Part shown: one piece after another, positions 1-6,098 of the stretch
Numbering within the stretch: position 1 is the first letter of the stretch
How the letters are laid out: each line of letters opens with the position of its first letter
Origin: Acidimicrobiales bacterium
Lineage (GTDB): Bacteria; Actinomycetota; Acidimicrobiia; Acidimicrobiales; CADCSY01
DNA length: 7,580 nucleotides
Direction of reading: 5' to 3'
NCBI GenBank assembly: GCA_030447125.1
Contig: JAUJLZ010000022.1
Coordinates: forward strand, 2,677 to 10,256
Notes under the pieces: model-generated
Told to the model about the DNA's origin: nothing
Seen by the model: only the letters and a program-made list of their open reading frames with translations
Database searches by the model: none
Program-made: the position numbers and the translations under genes

Positions 1-371
1 GTCACCAGCTCGGCCCCCCGCCGGTGGAGACGGTCGAGGATGGGCCCGATGAGGTTGCCGTGGGTGCACACCACCGCCTCGACGTCAGCCAGCTCCTCCA
101 GGAGCTGCCAGGTGGCGCCGTGGTCGGCTTCTTCGGCCAGCGCGGGGTGGGTCTCGATGTCGAGGCCCAGCTGTGCGGCCAGTGGTTCCACCGTCTGGGT
201 GCAGCGCCGGTAGCGACTGGTGAGGATCCGCTTGATCGGCCATTCCCCCAAGAGGTCGACCAGGGCCCTGGCCTGACCGGCACCCTTGCCCGACAGGGGG
301 CGCAGCTCGTCGGACCCGTCCCACTCGGACCGGTCGCCGGCCTTGGCATGGCGGACGACATGGATGCTCAC
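1..371 (-). CDS. SixA-like histidine phosphatase, partial (C-terminus beyond left edge)
   Basis: This is the N-terminal 123 codons of a histidine phosphatase superfamily (RHG, branch 2/SixA-like) protein. It begins at a GTG (complement of 369-371), giving VSIHVVRHAKAGDR. R7-H8 form the RHA signature, whose histidine is the phospho-acceptor in this family. TSRYRRCTQT (51-60) carries the usual second arginine and Cys/Thr pattern, and THGNLI (103-108) supplies the second catalytic histidine. GGGAG lies only about 2 nt before the GTG, which is tight, but no better in-frame start is visible and the conserved core begins at residue 3. SixA homologues dephosphorylate phosphohistidine; actinobacterial relatives also occur fused behind Nudix domains, but no Nudix domain precedes this one. 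A full protein would be around 160 aa, so the end is missing. It is divergent from the YbdK-type gene. The family is clear; the substrate is unknown. Confidence 0.85.
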   Translation of the reverse strand, partial: MSIHVVRHAKAGDRSEWDGSDELRPLSGKGAGQARALVDLLGEWPIKRILTSRYRRCTQTVEPLAAQLGLDIETHPALAEEADHGATWQLLEELADVEAVVCTHGNLIGPILDRLHRRGAELV

Positions 372-393
372 CGCTCCCGATCGTAGGCGGCCA

Positions 394-405
394 CCCGCCG
401 GCGGG
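394..405. promoter_or_regulatory. 12-bp perfect palindrome in divergent intergenic region
   Basis: CCCGCCGGCGGG is a perfect palindrome lying in the 91 bp between the divergent phosphatase (start 371) and ligase (start 463). Its position would suit an operator or a shared promoter element. In GC-rich DNA a G/C-only palindrome of this size can arise by chance, so this is only a candidate. Confidence 0.25.
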
Positions 406-408
406 ACC

Positions 409-415
409 AAGGAGG
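409..415 (+). promoter_or_regulatory. Strong Shine-Dalgarno AAGGAGG ahead of the ybdK-type gene
   Basis: AAGGAGG is a near-perfect anti-16S match, but it sits 47 nt upstream of the GTG (463) that starts the conserved ligase. The starts it could serve directly are ATG 419 (3-nt spacing) and ATG 426 (10 nt), both out of frame with the ligase, or an in-frame TTG at 430 (14 nt). The ligase GTG has its own weaker site, GGGAAGG at 447-453, spaced 9 nt. The misplaced strong site is the reason for considering a translated leader. Confidence 0.5.
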
Positions 416-418
416 TCG

Positions 419-466
419 ATGGGGGATGGTTGCGGAACGCCACAGCGGGAAGGTCCCGCTTCGTGA
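419..466 (+). CDS. Candidate 15-codon leader ORF overlapping the ybdK-type start
   Basis: Starting at ATG 419, the reading frame gives MGDGCGTPQREGPAS and stops at TGA 464-466. That TGA shares a GTGA overlap with the GTG start of the ligase at 463, a typical translational-coupling arrangement. The strong AAGGAGG at 409-415 lies just upstream, though the 3-nt spacing is short. The peptide has no recognisable domain and only one cysteine. It could be a coupling leader, or an accident in front of a ligase that uses its own GGGAAGG site. Confidence 0.25.
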   Translation: MGDGCGTPQREGPAS

Positions 467-1572
467 CAACCGGTCGCTTCACCATCGGCGTCGAAGAGGA
501 GTTCCACGTCGTCGACGGGGAGTCGTTGGCGTTGCGCTCGGCGGTACGTGCCGTCTTGGCCCCGGCCAACAAGATCCTGGGTGAGCAGGTCCACCCCGAG
601 CTGCTCGAACCCCAGATCGAGGTCGAGACCCGCGTCTGCGCCAGCCTCGACGACGTCCGCATCGAGCTCAACCGGCTCCGCTCCGGGCTGAGCACCGCCG
701 CCCGGTCCCAGGGCATGGGGATCATGGCGTCGGGTACCCACCCCTTTTCGACCTGGCAGGACCACGGGGTGACGCCCAAGCCGCGGTACGAGCGTCTGGC
801 GGACGACTATCGCCAGCTCGCCCGGGAGCAGCTGGTGTGCGCCTGCCACGTGCACGTGGGGGTGCCCGACGCCGACGACGCCGTGCGGATCATGGACCGG
901 ACCCGACCGTGGTTGGCGGTCCTGCTCGCCCTGTGCGCCAACTCGCCCTTCTGGGAGGGTGAGGACACGGGGTACGCCAGCTTCCGCATCCCCGTCTTCA
1001 GCCGCTGGCCCACGACCGGGACCCCGCCGGCTCTCGGATCCCGGGCGGCGTTCGACTCGCTGCTGGCCGACCTCTTGGCCACAGGCGTCATCCCCGACGC
1101 CGGTGCGCTGTACTGGGATGTCCGTCCTTCGGCGCGCTACCCGACCCTCGAGTTCCGCATGGCCGACGTCTGCCCGACGGTCGACGAGGCCGTCATGCTG
1201 ACCGGTCTGGTCCGGTCGTTGGTCCGCACCAGCCATGCACTCCTCGACAGCGCTGACCCGTTCGACGCCGTCCATCCGGAGGTCCTGCGAGCGGCGCGCT
1301 GGCGGGCGGCGCGCCACGGCTTGGAGGGGGAGCTGGTCGATCCCGCCGGTCCCCGGCCGGTCCCCGCGGCGGACATGGTCGAGTGTCTGCTCTCGATGGT
1401 GCGGAACGACTTGGAGGACCACGGCGAATGGGACGAGGTCTCCTCACTGGTCCGCCACCAGCTGGAGCAGGGCAGTGGTGCTCGTCGGCAACGGGAGGTC
1501 GCCGAGCGCACGGGGGGAGCGAAGGCGTTTGCGGCGCACCTGCTCGTGGGTGGGGCCGGGGAGGGGGCATGA
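463..1572 (+). CDS. YbdK/GCS2-family carboxylate-amine ligase
   Basis: A 369-aa protein of the glutamate-cysteine ligase type 2 family (GCS2, YbdK-like), ATP-grasp-related enzymes that join a carboxylate to an amine; YbdK itself has weak glutamate-cysteine ligase activity. The family opening GVEEEFHVVD is at 9-18, EPQIEVET (49-56) follows, CHVHVGVPDADDA is at 128-140, and WDVRPSARYPTLEFRMAD (218-235) is the conserved basic/acidic substrate-site segment. Length matches the usual ~370 aa. GTG 463 was chosen because it leaves five residues before the conserved core and has GGGAAGG 9 nt upstream; the frame stays open upstream only because it shadows the opposite phosphatase gene. The CPWC reductase follows after 27 nt, so the two are probably cotranscribed, hinting at thiol or redox metabolism. 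Actual substrates cannot be assigned; many actinobacteria carry several such paralogues. Confidence 0.9.
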   Translation: MTTGRFTIGVEEEFHVVDGESLALRSAVRAVLAPANKILGEQVHPELLEPQIEVETRVCASLDDVRIELNRLRSGLSTAARSQGMGIMASGTHPFSTWQDHGVTPKPRYERLADDYRQLAREQLVCACHVHVGVPDADDAVRIMDRTRPWLAVLLALCANSPFWEGEDTGYASFRIPVFSRWPTTGTPPALGSRAAFDSLLADLLATGVIPDAGALYWDVRPSARYPTLEFRMADVCPTVDEAVMLTGLVRSLVRTSHALLDSADPFDAVHPEVLRAARWRAARHGLEGELVDPAGPRPVPAADMVECLLSMVRNDLEDHGEWDEVSSLVRHQLEQGSGARRQREVAERTGGAKAFAAHLLVGGAGEGA

Positions 1573-1599
1573 CCGGCCGGTTGGGGGGAAGGTGACCCC

Positions 1600-2229
1600 A
1601 TGGCTGAACCTGTGCGCTTCTACTTCGACCCGATCTGTCCGTGGTGCTACCAGACCTCCCGCTGGGCCAGGCGCCTGGCCGAGCTCGGCGAGGTCGACCT
1701 GTCGTGGGGGTTCTTCTCGCTGGAGATGCAGAACGCCGGCGAAGAGCCCGAGGAGATGGCCAGCTCGCACGCCCGCTCGGCTCGGGCCCTGCGCACCGCC
1801 GTCCTCGTGCGTGACCAGGCCGAGGACGCCGTCGGCTCCTTCTACGCCGCCCTCGGTCGGCGAGTGCACGAGCAGGGCGAGGACCTCGGTGCCCCCGAGA
1901 CCGTGGAGGCGAGCCTGGCCGACGCCGGGCTCGACGTCGCGCTCGCCGACAAGGCCTGGTCCGATCCCTCCACCCTGGATCGGGTCGGCAACGAGCACCG
2001 GGTCCTGTGCGACCGCACCCGGAGCTTCGGGGTGCCCACCATCGTGCTCGACGGTGGTGAGGGTCCGGCCATCTTCGGGCCCGTCATCTCCGAGGTCCCC
2101 GACGACGACGACGCCGTGGAACTGTGGCGCCACGTCCGTTGGTTGGTCCGCTACGACAACTTCTCCGAGCTCAAGCGCGACCGGTCCGCGAGGCCCGACC
2201 TCGAGTCGGTCCGACGCCGGAACCGCTGA
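1600..2229 (+). CDS. DsbA-fold CPWC reductase, mycothiol-dependent nitroreductase type (Rv2466c-like)
   Basis: A 209-aa cytosolic thioredoxin/DsbA-fold protein with no signal peptide. FYFDPICPWCYQTSRW (7-22) carries the CPWC active site (C13, C16) at the end of the first strand. The helical insertion follows (about 50-125) with RVHEQGEDL (88-96), then the cis-proline loop GVPTIV (144-149), FGPVISEVP (159-167), and a C-terminal YDNFSELKRDRS (185-196). From memory this order and the HxQG, FGPV and FELKR-like segments match Mycobacterium tuberculosis Rv2466c, a mycothiol-dependent oxidoreductase that reduces nitro-prodrugs and responds to oxidative stress. Rv2466c has W after the CPWC where this has Y17. 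FrnE and hydroxychromene-carboxylate isomerases are more distant relatives. ATG 1600 has a GGGGGAAGG stretch about 7 nt upstream. It ends 9 nt from the convergent membrane-protein gene. Confidence 0.85.
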   Translation: MAEPVRFYFDPICPWCYQTSRWARRLAELGEVDLSWGFFSLEMQNAGEEPEEMASSHARSARALRTAVLVRDQAEDAVGSFYAALGRRVHEQGEDLGAPETVEASLADAGLDVALADKAWSDPSTLDRVGNEHRVLCDRTRSFGVPTIVLDGGEGPAIFGPVISEVPDDDDAVELWRHVRWLVRYDNFSELKRDRSARPDLESVRRRNR

Positions 2230-2249
2230 CGCCCACGCCTATTGGGCGT
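2229..2249. terminator. Candidate bidirectional terminator hairpin between convergent genes
   Basis: A perfect 7-bp stem, ACGCCCA (2229-2235) with TGGGCGT (2243-2249), encloses the 7-nt loop CGCCTAT. It spans the junction of two convergent genes that are only 9 bp apart and contains the minus-strand stop. No T-tract follows on either strand, as is common in high-GC actinobacteria, so its strength is uncertain. Position and symmetry support a shared terminator. Confidence 0.6.
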
Positions 2250-3387
2250 TGGCCTCTCCGGTCAGGCCCCGCTCGAGGAGCAGGACCTGGTCGTTTCCGG
2301 CCAGTACGGCGGTGTTGACCGGCGCAGCCACGGCGATGATCACGACGGCGGCGATCGCCGGCCGGCGCAGGGCAGGCACCCATCCGGCCGCTCGCGGGCG
2401 CCAGGCCGGACCCTCCCGAGCCGGGCGCTCGTGGGCAGGGTGGGCCGAGCGGCCCACGGCGTTCTCGATGAGCGGCACCAGGGCGCAGGCCACGGTCAGG
2501 CTCGACAGGATGGCCAGCTTGATGCCGAACTCGGTGGGCTGGAAGGAGATCAGCCCGGCGGCCGCCACCGCCGTCACCACGCCGTAGACGATCCGAGCTC
2601 GCGGTGGGCGCGGTGCGGTCTGGGGGTCCGACATCATGAAGAACACGAAGACCAGGACCTCGGGCGACCAGGCGATGGTGAGCCAGTAGGAGAGGCCTTC
2701 CACCGGGCCGTCGTGCCAGATGGCCACGAAGCTCTGGCCGGCCAGCGCCAGGACGCCGATCAGCACGGCGAAGGTCCCCAAAAAGGCGGCGACCATGGGC
2801 ATCATGCGCACCGGGCGCAGGATCCACAGCGCCCCGGCGAGGATCACGCCGTAGGCGGCGGCCACGGCCCAGGTGTTGGGCCCCCACCACAAGTACTGGG
2901 GGAAGACCTGGCTGGGGCCGATCACCAGCAGGGTCCAGACCAGTCCTACGTTGGAGGGGTTGAACAGGTGGCGCCCGCTGGGACGGATGAGGTGCTTGGA
3001 GGCCAGCGACAGGGCGACGGCGAGGACGAAGAAGCCGATGCCGTTGAGGCTCCACCAGTCGCCGTTGTCGGTACCCGAGGCTCGCAGGATGAAGGCGACA
3101 CCACTGCCGGTGAGGATGCCACTGGCCGGCCACACGAGCTGGTGTTGGCGCCGGTAGAGCACCACCCCCTCGATGAGGGCGCCCACGGCGATGGACACGA
3201 GGATCTGGGCGATCGACACCTTGAAGTCCAGGAACGCCTGGCCGAGCACGTGCAGGGTGATGATCACCGCCGACAGGCGCAGCCGGGGATCGCCCCGGCG
3301 GGGCAGGATCACGGGGATGCGCTGTCCCCTCACGAAGATCTCGGGCGTCCGGCGCGTCGCCGGGGCCACCACGGCGGGCGCGGCCAT
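2239..3387 (-). CDS. NqrB/RnfD/UnbU-like integral membrane protein
   Basis: A 382-aa polytopic protein with about nine to ten hydrophobic segments, related to the NqrB/RnfD subunits of sodium- or proton-coupled electron-transfer complexes and to UnbU-type proteins of enediyne clusters. The family landmark GRHLFNPSNVGLV (138-150) corresponds to the RHIFNP motif of RnfD. FFMMSDPQTAP (249-259) corresponds to the late TDPVTA motif, followed by the conserved VPLIENAVG (304-312). The central loop that in RnfD carries the FMN-linked threonine (an SxATPL-type motif) is not found: after FNPSNVG the chain goes quickly into helices. An extra hydrophobic segment (about 343-363) follows a basic, proline-rich linker. 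ATG 3387 was chosen over an upstream ATG (3441) because it forms a TGATG overlap with the preceding DM13 gene. It is last in the operon. Electron transfer without covalent flavin, or a purely structural membrane role, are both possible. Confidence 0.8.
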   Translation of the reverse strand: MAAPAVVAPATRRTPEIFVRGQRIPVILPRRGDPRLRLSAVIITLHVLGQAFLDFKVSIAQILVSIAVGALIEGVVLYRRQHQLVWPASGILTGSGVAFILRASGTDNGDWWSLNGIGFFVLAVALSLASKHLIRPSGRHLFNPSNVGLVWTLLVIGPSQVFPQYLWWGPNTWAVAAAYGVILAGALWILRPVRMMPMVAAFLGTFAVLIGVLALAGQSFVAIWHDGPVEGLSYWLTIAWSPEVLVFVFFMMSDPQTAPRPPRARIVYGVVTAVAAAGLISFQPTEFGIKLAILSSLTVACALVPLIENAVGRSAHPAHERPAREGPAWRPRAAGWVPALRRPAIAAVVIIAVAAPVNTAVLAGNDQVLLLERGLTGEANAQ

Positions 3388-4346
3388 CACGAGGTCCCGT
3401 CCAGGGAGGCGGCGGCGTAGGCGCTGTCGATGAGCGGGCACCAGATGACGACCGAGCCGTACTGGGACGGGTCCACGCCGTCGGGCACGGCGAAGTTCAT
3501 CGATCCCGCGGTCACGTCGAGGGGTGCTACCAGCACCGAAGGTGCGCCCATGAACTCGGCCGTGGTCTGGGGCGCCTCGAGCGGGCTGAGGCGGATCTCC
3601 AGGTCGACGTTGGGCGTCACGAAGAAGTCGTCGAGGCGCAGCGCATGGGAGCCGTCCTCGAGGCGGTAGATGGTGACGCGGCCCGTCTCGGCCTGGTCGA
3701 GGCGGTAGAACTCACCGCTGGCCACCGTGACCGTGCCTGGGGCGGTCATGGCCGGGGTGGGCGGCTCGACCAGGGGGACGTCGAGTTGTTGTTCCACCTG
3801 GAGCCGCCAGGGCCCGTCGGCTCGCACGTCGAGGCTCGTGGCGCCGAGGTCGGTCCCGTAGCCGAGCTCGGTCGTCCCGCAGCTCCCCTGCAGGAGCGGC
3901 TCGGTGTCGCCGACGGCGGTGACGGCCAGCTCACCCGTCTCGCATTCGGCGCTCACCCGCCACTGGATCGCCCCGTCGACGATGTCGAAGGTCTCGGTCG
4001 TGGCCGATCCCGTCCCCTCGAGCGTGGTGAGCGCCTGCCACCAGGGTTGGGAGCGCAACACCGTCTCCTCGGCTGCGCTCGGATCCGGCAACGTCACCAC
4101 CGGCGCGTCGCCTCCCCGGCTCACCGCCGCCGGGCGGGCCTCGGGCGTCACCGAGCCCATCAACGTCTCCCGGAGGCCAAAGGCGTTGCCTCCGACCAGG
4201 GCGGAGGCGGCCAGCGCCACCAAAGCGAACGTGGACAGCGCTCGTCTGGTCGGGTCTTGACCCTTGGGCTCTATCGACCCGGCGTCAGTAGTGACTGAAC
4301 CCACCGGCGCGACTCTATCGACGGCTGCCTCGGTCTCCAGGGTCAC
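3387..4346 (-). CDS. Membrane-anchored DM13-domain protein
   Basis: A 319-aa protein with a polar 35-residue N-terminus, one hydrophobic anchor (about 36-58) and a large C-terminal region predicted outside the membrane. A middle domain (about 115-190) has C135 and C156, possibly a disulfide. The C-terminal DM13 domain (about 208-316) shows the family pattern: GEFYRL (211-216), TGRVTIY (221-227), HALRLDDFFVTPNVDLEIRL (234-253), NFAVP (284-288) and SVVIWCPLIDSAYAAASL (298-315), including the nearly invariant cysteine (C303). DM13 has been proposed as an electron-transfer or redox domain because of this cysteine and its pairing with DOMON and cytochrome domains; function is unproven. The start is a GTG overlapping the stop of the MFS gene (GTGA), with a G-rich tract about 6 nt upstream. 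The stop overlaps the next start (TGATG). Strict coupling implies the three products are made together. Confidence 0.82.
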   Translation of the reverse strand: MTLETEAAVDRVAPVGSVTTDAGSIEPKGQDPTRRALSTFALVALAASALVGGNAFGLRETLMGSVTPEARPAAVSRGGDAPVVTLPDPSAAEETVLRSQPWWQALTTLEGTGSATTETFDIVDGAIQWRVSAECETGELAVTAVGDTEPLLQGSCGTTELGYGTDLGATSLDVRADGPWRLQVEQQLDVPLVEPPTPAMTAPGTVTVASGEFYRLDQAETGRVTIYRLEDGSHALRLDDFFVTPNVDLEIRLSPLEAPQTTAEFMGAPSVLVAPLDVTAGSMNFAVPDGVDPSQYGSVVIWCPLIDSAYAAASLDGTS

Positions 4347-6058
4347 CCGGTGCCCCCCGACCCGCGGTGCTTCGACGTGGCGGCCAATGGCTCCTGCGGA
4401 TCGCCGCCCCGCGCCAACTCCTCGGCGGTGATCTCCTCGAGGCGCCGGTGGCGGGTCTCGACCCCGACCAGTGTCATGGCCAGGGCCCCGGCCGCGATGG
4501 GGAGGGCGCCGATCAGCGCAGTGGCGGCGATCGACGGCGGTGCCGCTCCGGCGACGACCAGGCCGATGACGGCCACGCCGCCCAGCTTGCTGGCCCCGGC
4601 GGCCAGCCCCGTCCCCCGGGAACGGATCCGGGTGGGATAGGTCTCCGAGGCGTAGGCCACGAGCACGGCAAGGATCGTGCTGATGCCGGTGATGGGGATC
4701 ACCAACAGGGCGTAGAGGCGGAGCCGATCGTCGACCACGGCGTCACCGAGGACGACGAAGCCGGCGAGGGAGGCGGCGGTGACCAGGCCGAGGAGGACCA
4801 TCGTCTTCTTGGCGCTCCAATAGCCGTAGAGCCAGGCGATGAGGAAGGTCAGGGGGAAACCGATGATCGCCGAGTCCCGCAGGATGGTGGCCGAGGTGAC
4901 CTGGTCGAAGCCCAGCTCCTGGAGGTTGGTGGGGATCCAGAGTTGAAAGCCGAAGGTGACCAGCCCCACACCGAGGCCGAACAGGCCGACGACGGTGGTG
5001 ATCCCGCCCAAAGGCCAGGCGAAGATCTGGCCCCACCCCCGACCGAGGCGGTCCTCCACCGCGGTCTGGTCCGGTCCGGCCTCCACGGCGGCGGCGCCGT
5101 AGCGGGCCATCACGGCGCCGGCTTCAGCGTGGCGGCCCTGGTGGATCAAGAACCGGGGTGACTCGGGGATCCAGCGGTTCAACAGCAACAGCACCAGGCC
5201 GGTGGGCAGGCCCAGCAGCCACAGGATGCGCCAGCCGTAGGTGGGGGTGAGCTCGGCCGCCAGCCAACTGGTGATGATGTAGGCACCGGCCACGTCGCCG
5301 CCGATGAGCACCATCAGCGCCCCGCGGTGGCGGGCGGGGATGACCTCGGCCATGAGGGCGAAGGCGATCGGCAACATCCCGCCCACACCCAGGCCCATCA
5401 CGAAGCACATGAACAGGTTCCAGTTGAAGCTGGGCATGGAGCCACAGATCGACGTGGCGATGAAGACCACGGCCGCGAAGAGGATCGACGCTCGTCGCCC
5501 GATGGCGTCGGCCAACGCTCCCCAGACCAGCGAGCCCACCACCGTTCCCACGATCCCGGCGAGGGGAAGGTAGGCGACGGGCGTCGAGCCCCCGGGGTTG
5601 AGTGGCGAGGCCAACCCGTACTCCTCGGTCATGCCCGGGACCACGAAGCTGAGCGTCACCGGTTTCATGACGTCGATGGTCACGGCGGCGGCGATGACCA
5701 GGAGGAGGGCTACGTGGGCTTTGGAGAGTCGGACGTCGTCGAGGGCCTTGATCGGCAACGGTGATGAGGCGAGCCGTCGAACGGACGGGGGCGGGACCAG
5801 GCCGTAGAGCGTGGCGCCGAGGCCGACGACGATGAGCACCATGCCGGCCACCATGGGGGCGTCCATGGACATGCCGGCCAGGTGGTAGCCCATGTCCCGG
5901 GCGCCGACGTACATGGGCAGGTGCAGGACGACCCCGACGGTGATGGCCGCTGCGCCCATCCAAAACGCTCCCGGCCGATGGAACTGGATCGCTCCTCGCC
6001 GGTCTGGACCAGGGGTCCCCCGTGCCAGGGAAGCGCTGGTGTCGGCAGTCACATGCAC
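4343..6058 (-). CDS. MFS transporter with an N-terminal two-helix Met/His-rich extension
   Basis: A 571-aa major facilitator superfamily permease resembling the sugar-porter/SV2-like branch. The canonical 12-helix core starts near residue 115 and includes motif A GALADAIGRR (180-189), AEVIPARHRG (237-246), PESPRFLI (298-305) and SETYPTRIRSRGTG (471-484). D129 lies in the first core helix. Ahead of it is a separate pair of hydrophobic helices (about 31-53 and 66-88), giving about 14 helices. Their connecting face is rich in potential metal ligands: H46, M49, M56, H59, M63, M65, M69, M73. If the N-terminus is cytoplasmic, this cluster faces outside. The C-terminal tail (from about 535) is polar. 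The start is GTG 6058; no clear Shine-Dalgarno precedes it and a hairpin overlaps it. It lies 40 nt after the ANTAR gene and overlaps the DM13 gene. The substrate is unknown; organic acids or other small molecules are typical for this branch. Confidence 0.85.
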   Translation of the reverse strand: MHVTADTSASLARGTPGPDRRGAIQFHRPGAFWMGAAAITVGVVLHLPMYVGARDMGYHLAGMSMDAPMVAGMVLIVVGLGATLYGLVPPPSVRRLASSPLPIKALDDVRLSKAHVALLLVIAAAVTIDVMKPVTLSFVVPGMTEEYGLASPLNPGGSTPVAYLPLAGIVGTVVGSLVWGALADAIGRRASILFAAVVFIATSICGSMPSFNWNLFMCFVMGLGVGGMLPIAFALMAEVIPARHRGALMVLIGGDVAGAYIITSWLAAELTPTYGWRILWLLGLPTGLVLLLLNRWIPESPRFLIHQGRHAEAGAVMARYGAAAVEAGPDQTAVEDRLGRGWGQIFAWPLGGITTVVGLFGLGVGLVTFGFQLWIPTNLQELGFDQVTSATILRDSAIIGFPLTFLIAWLYGYWSAKKTMVLLGLVTAASLAGFVVLGDAVVDDRLRLYALLVIPITGISTILAVLVAYASETYPTRIRSRGTGLAAGASKLGGVAVIGLVVAGAAPPSIAATALIGALPIAAGALAMTLVGVETRHRRLEEITAEELARGGDPQEPLAATSKHRGSGGTG

Positions 6059-6082
6059 ACGTTACGGCCCAGGTGCGCTGGG
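6055..6082 (-). promoter_or_regulatory. Mutually exclusive hairpins over the MFS translation start
   Basis: In the 40-nt gap between the ANTAR gene and the MFS gene, the transcript can form CCCAG-CGCAC-CTGGG (6082 to 6068) or, alternatively, pair GCGCAC (6078-6073) with GTGTGC (6060-6055, one G-U pair), which includes the GTG start. The two share bases and so exclude each other. No Shine-Dalgarno is visible. A translational switch or a small attenuator is possible, but the stems are short. Confidence 0.25.
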
Positions 6083-6098
6083 GGGGTAGGTGCCCAAC

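Noticed and set aside
394..405. Palindrome as an intrinsic terminator for either divergent gene
   Set aside because: It lies upstream of both genes, not downstream, and has no loop or T-tract. Only an operator-type role would make sense.
286..462. N-terminal extension of the ligase back to ATG 286
   Set aside because: It would overlap the divergent phosphatase coding region, has no family similarity, and would make the protein about 60 residues longer than the family norm.
85..1422. Minus-strand open frame (445 codons) opposite the YbdK-type ligase
   Set aside because: Low-complexity Arg/Gly/Pro composition. The plus strand carries the complete GCS2 motifs, and the real minus-strand gene at 1-371 uses another frame.
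2242..3420. Long plus-strand open frame (392 codons) opposite the NqrB/RnfD-like gene
   Set aside because: Very rich in Gly, Asp, His and Gln with no domain or hydrophobic pattern. It is the antisense shadow expected in GC-rich DNA, while the minus strand encodes a recognisable family.
4367..5161. Plus-strand open frame (264 codons) opposite the MFS gene
   Set aside because: Same Gly/Asp/Gln-rich antisense composition, no Shine-Dalgarno, fully covered by the MFS core with intact motifs.
2239..6058. Interpretation as an enediyne biosynthetic cluster because of the UnbU-like protein
   Set aside because: No polyketide synthase, UnbV or other enediyne gene is in the window. UnbU-like proteins occur outside such clusters, so the similarity alone does not support it.
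6059..6098. ANTAR target RNA (two hexaloop stem-loops) between the ANTAR and MFS genes
   Set aside because: Only a 3-bp stem with loop CACCTA and a 5-bp stem with a 5-nt loop are present. Neither has the A1/G4 hexaloop pattern of known ANTAR targets.
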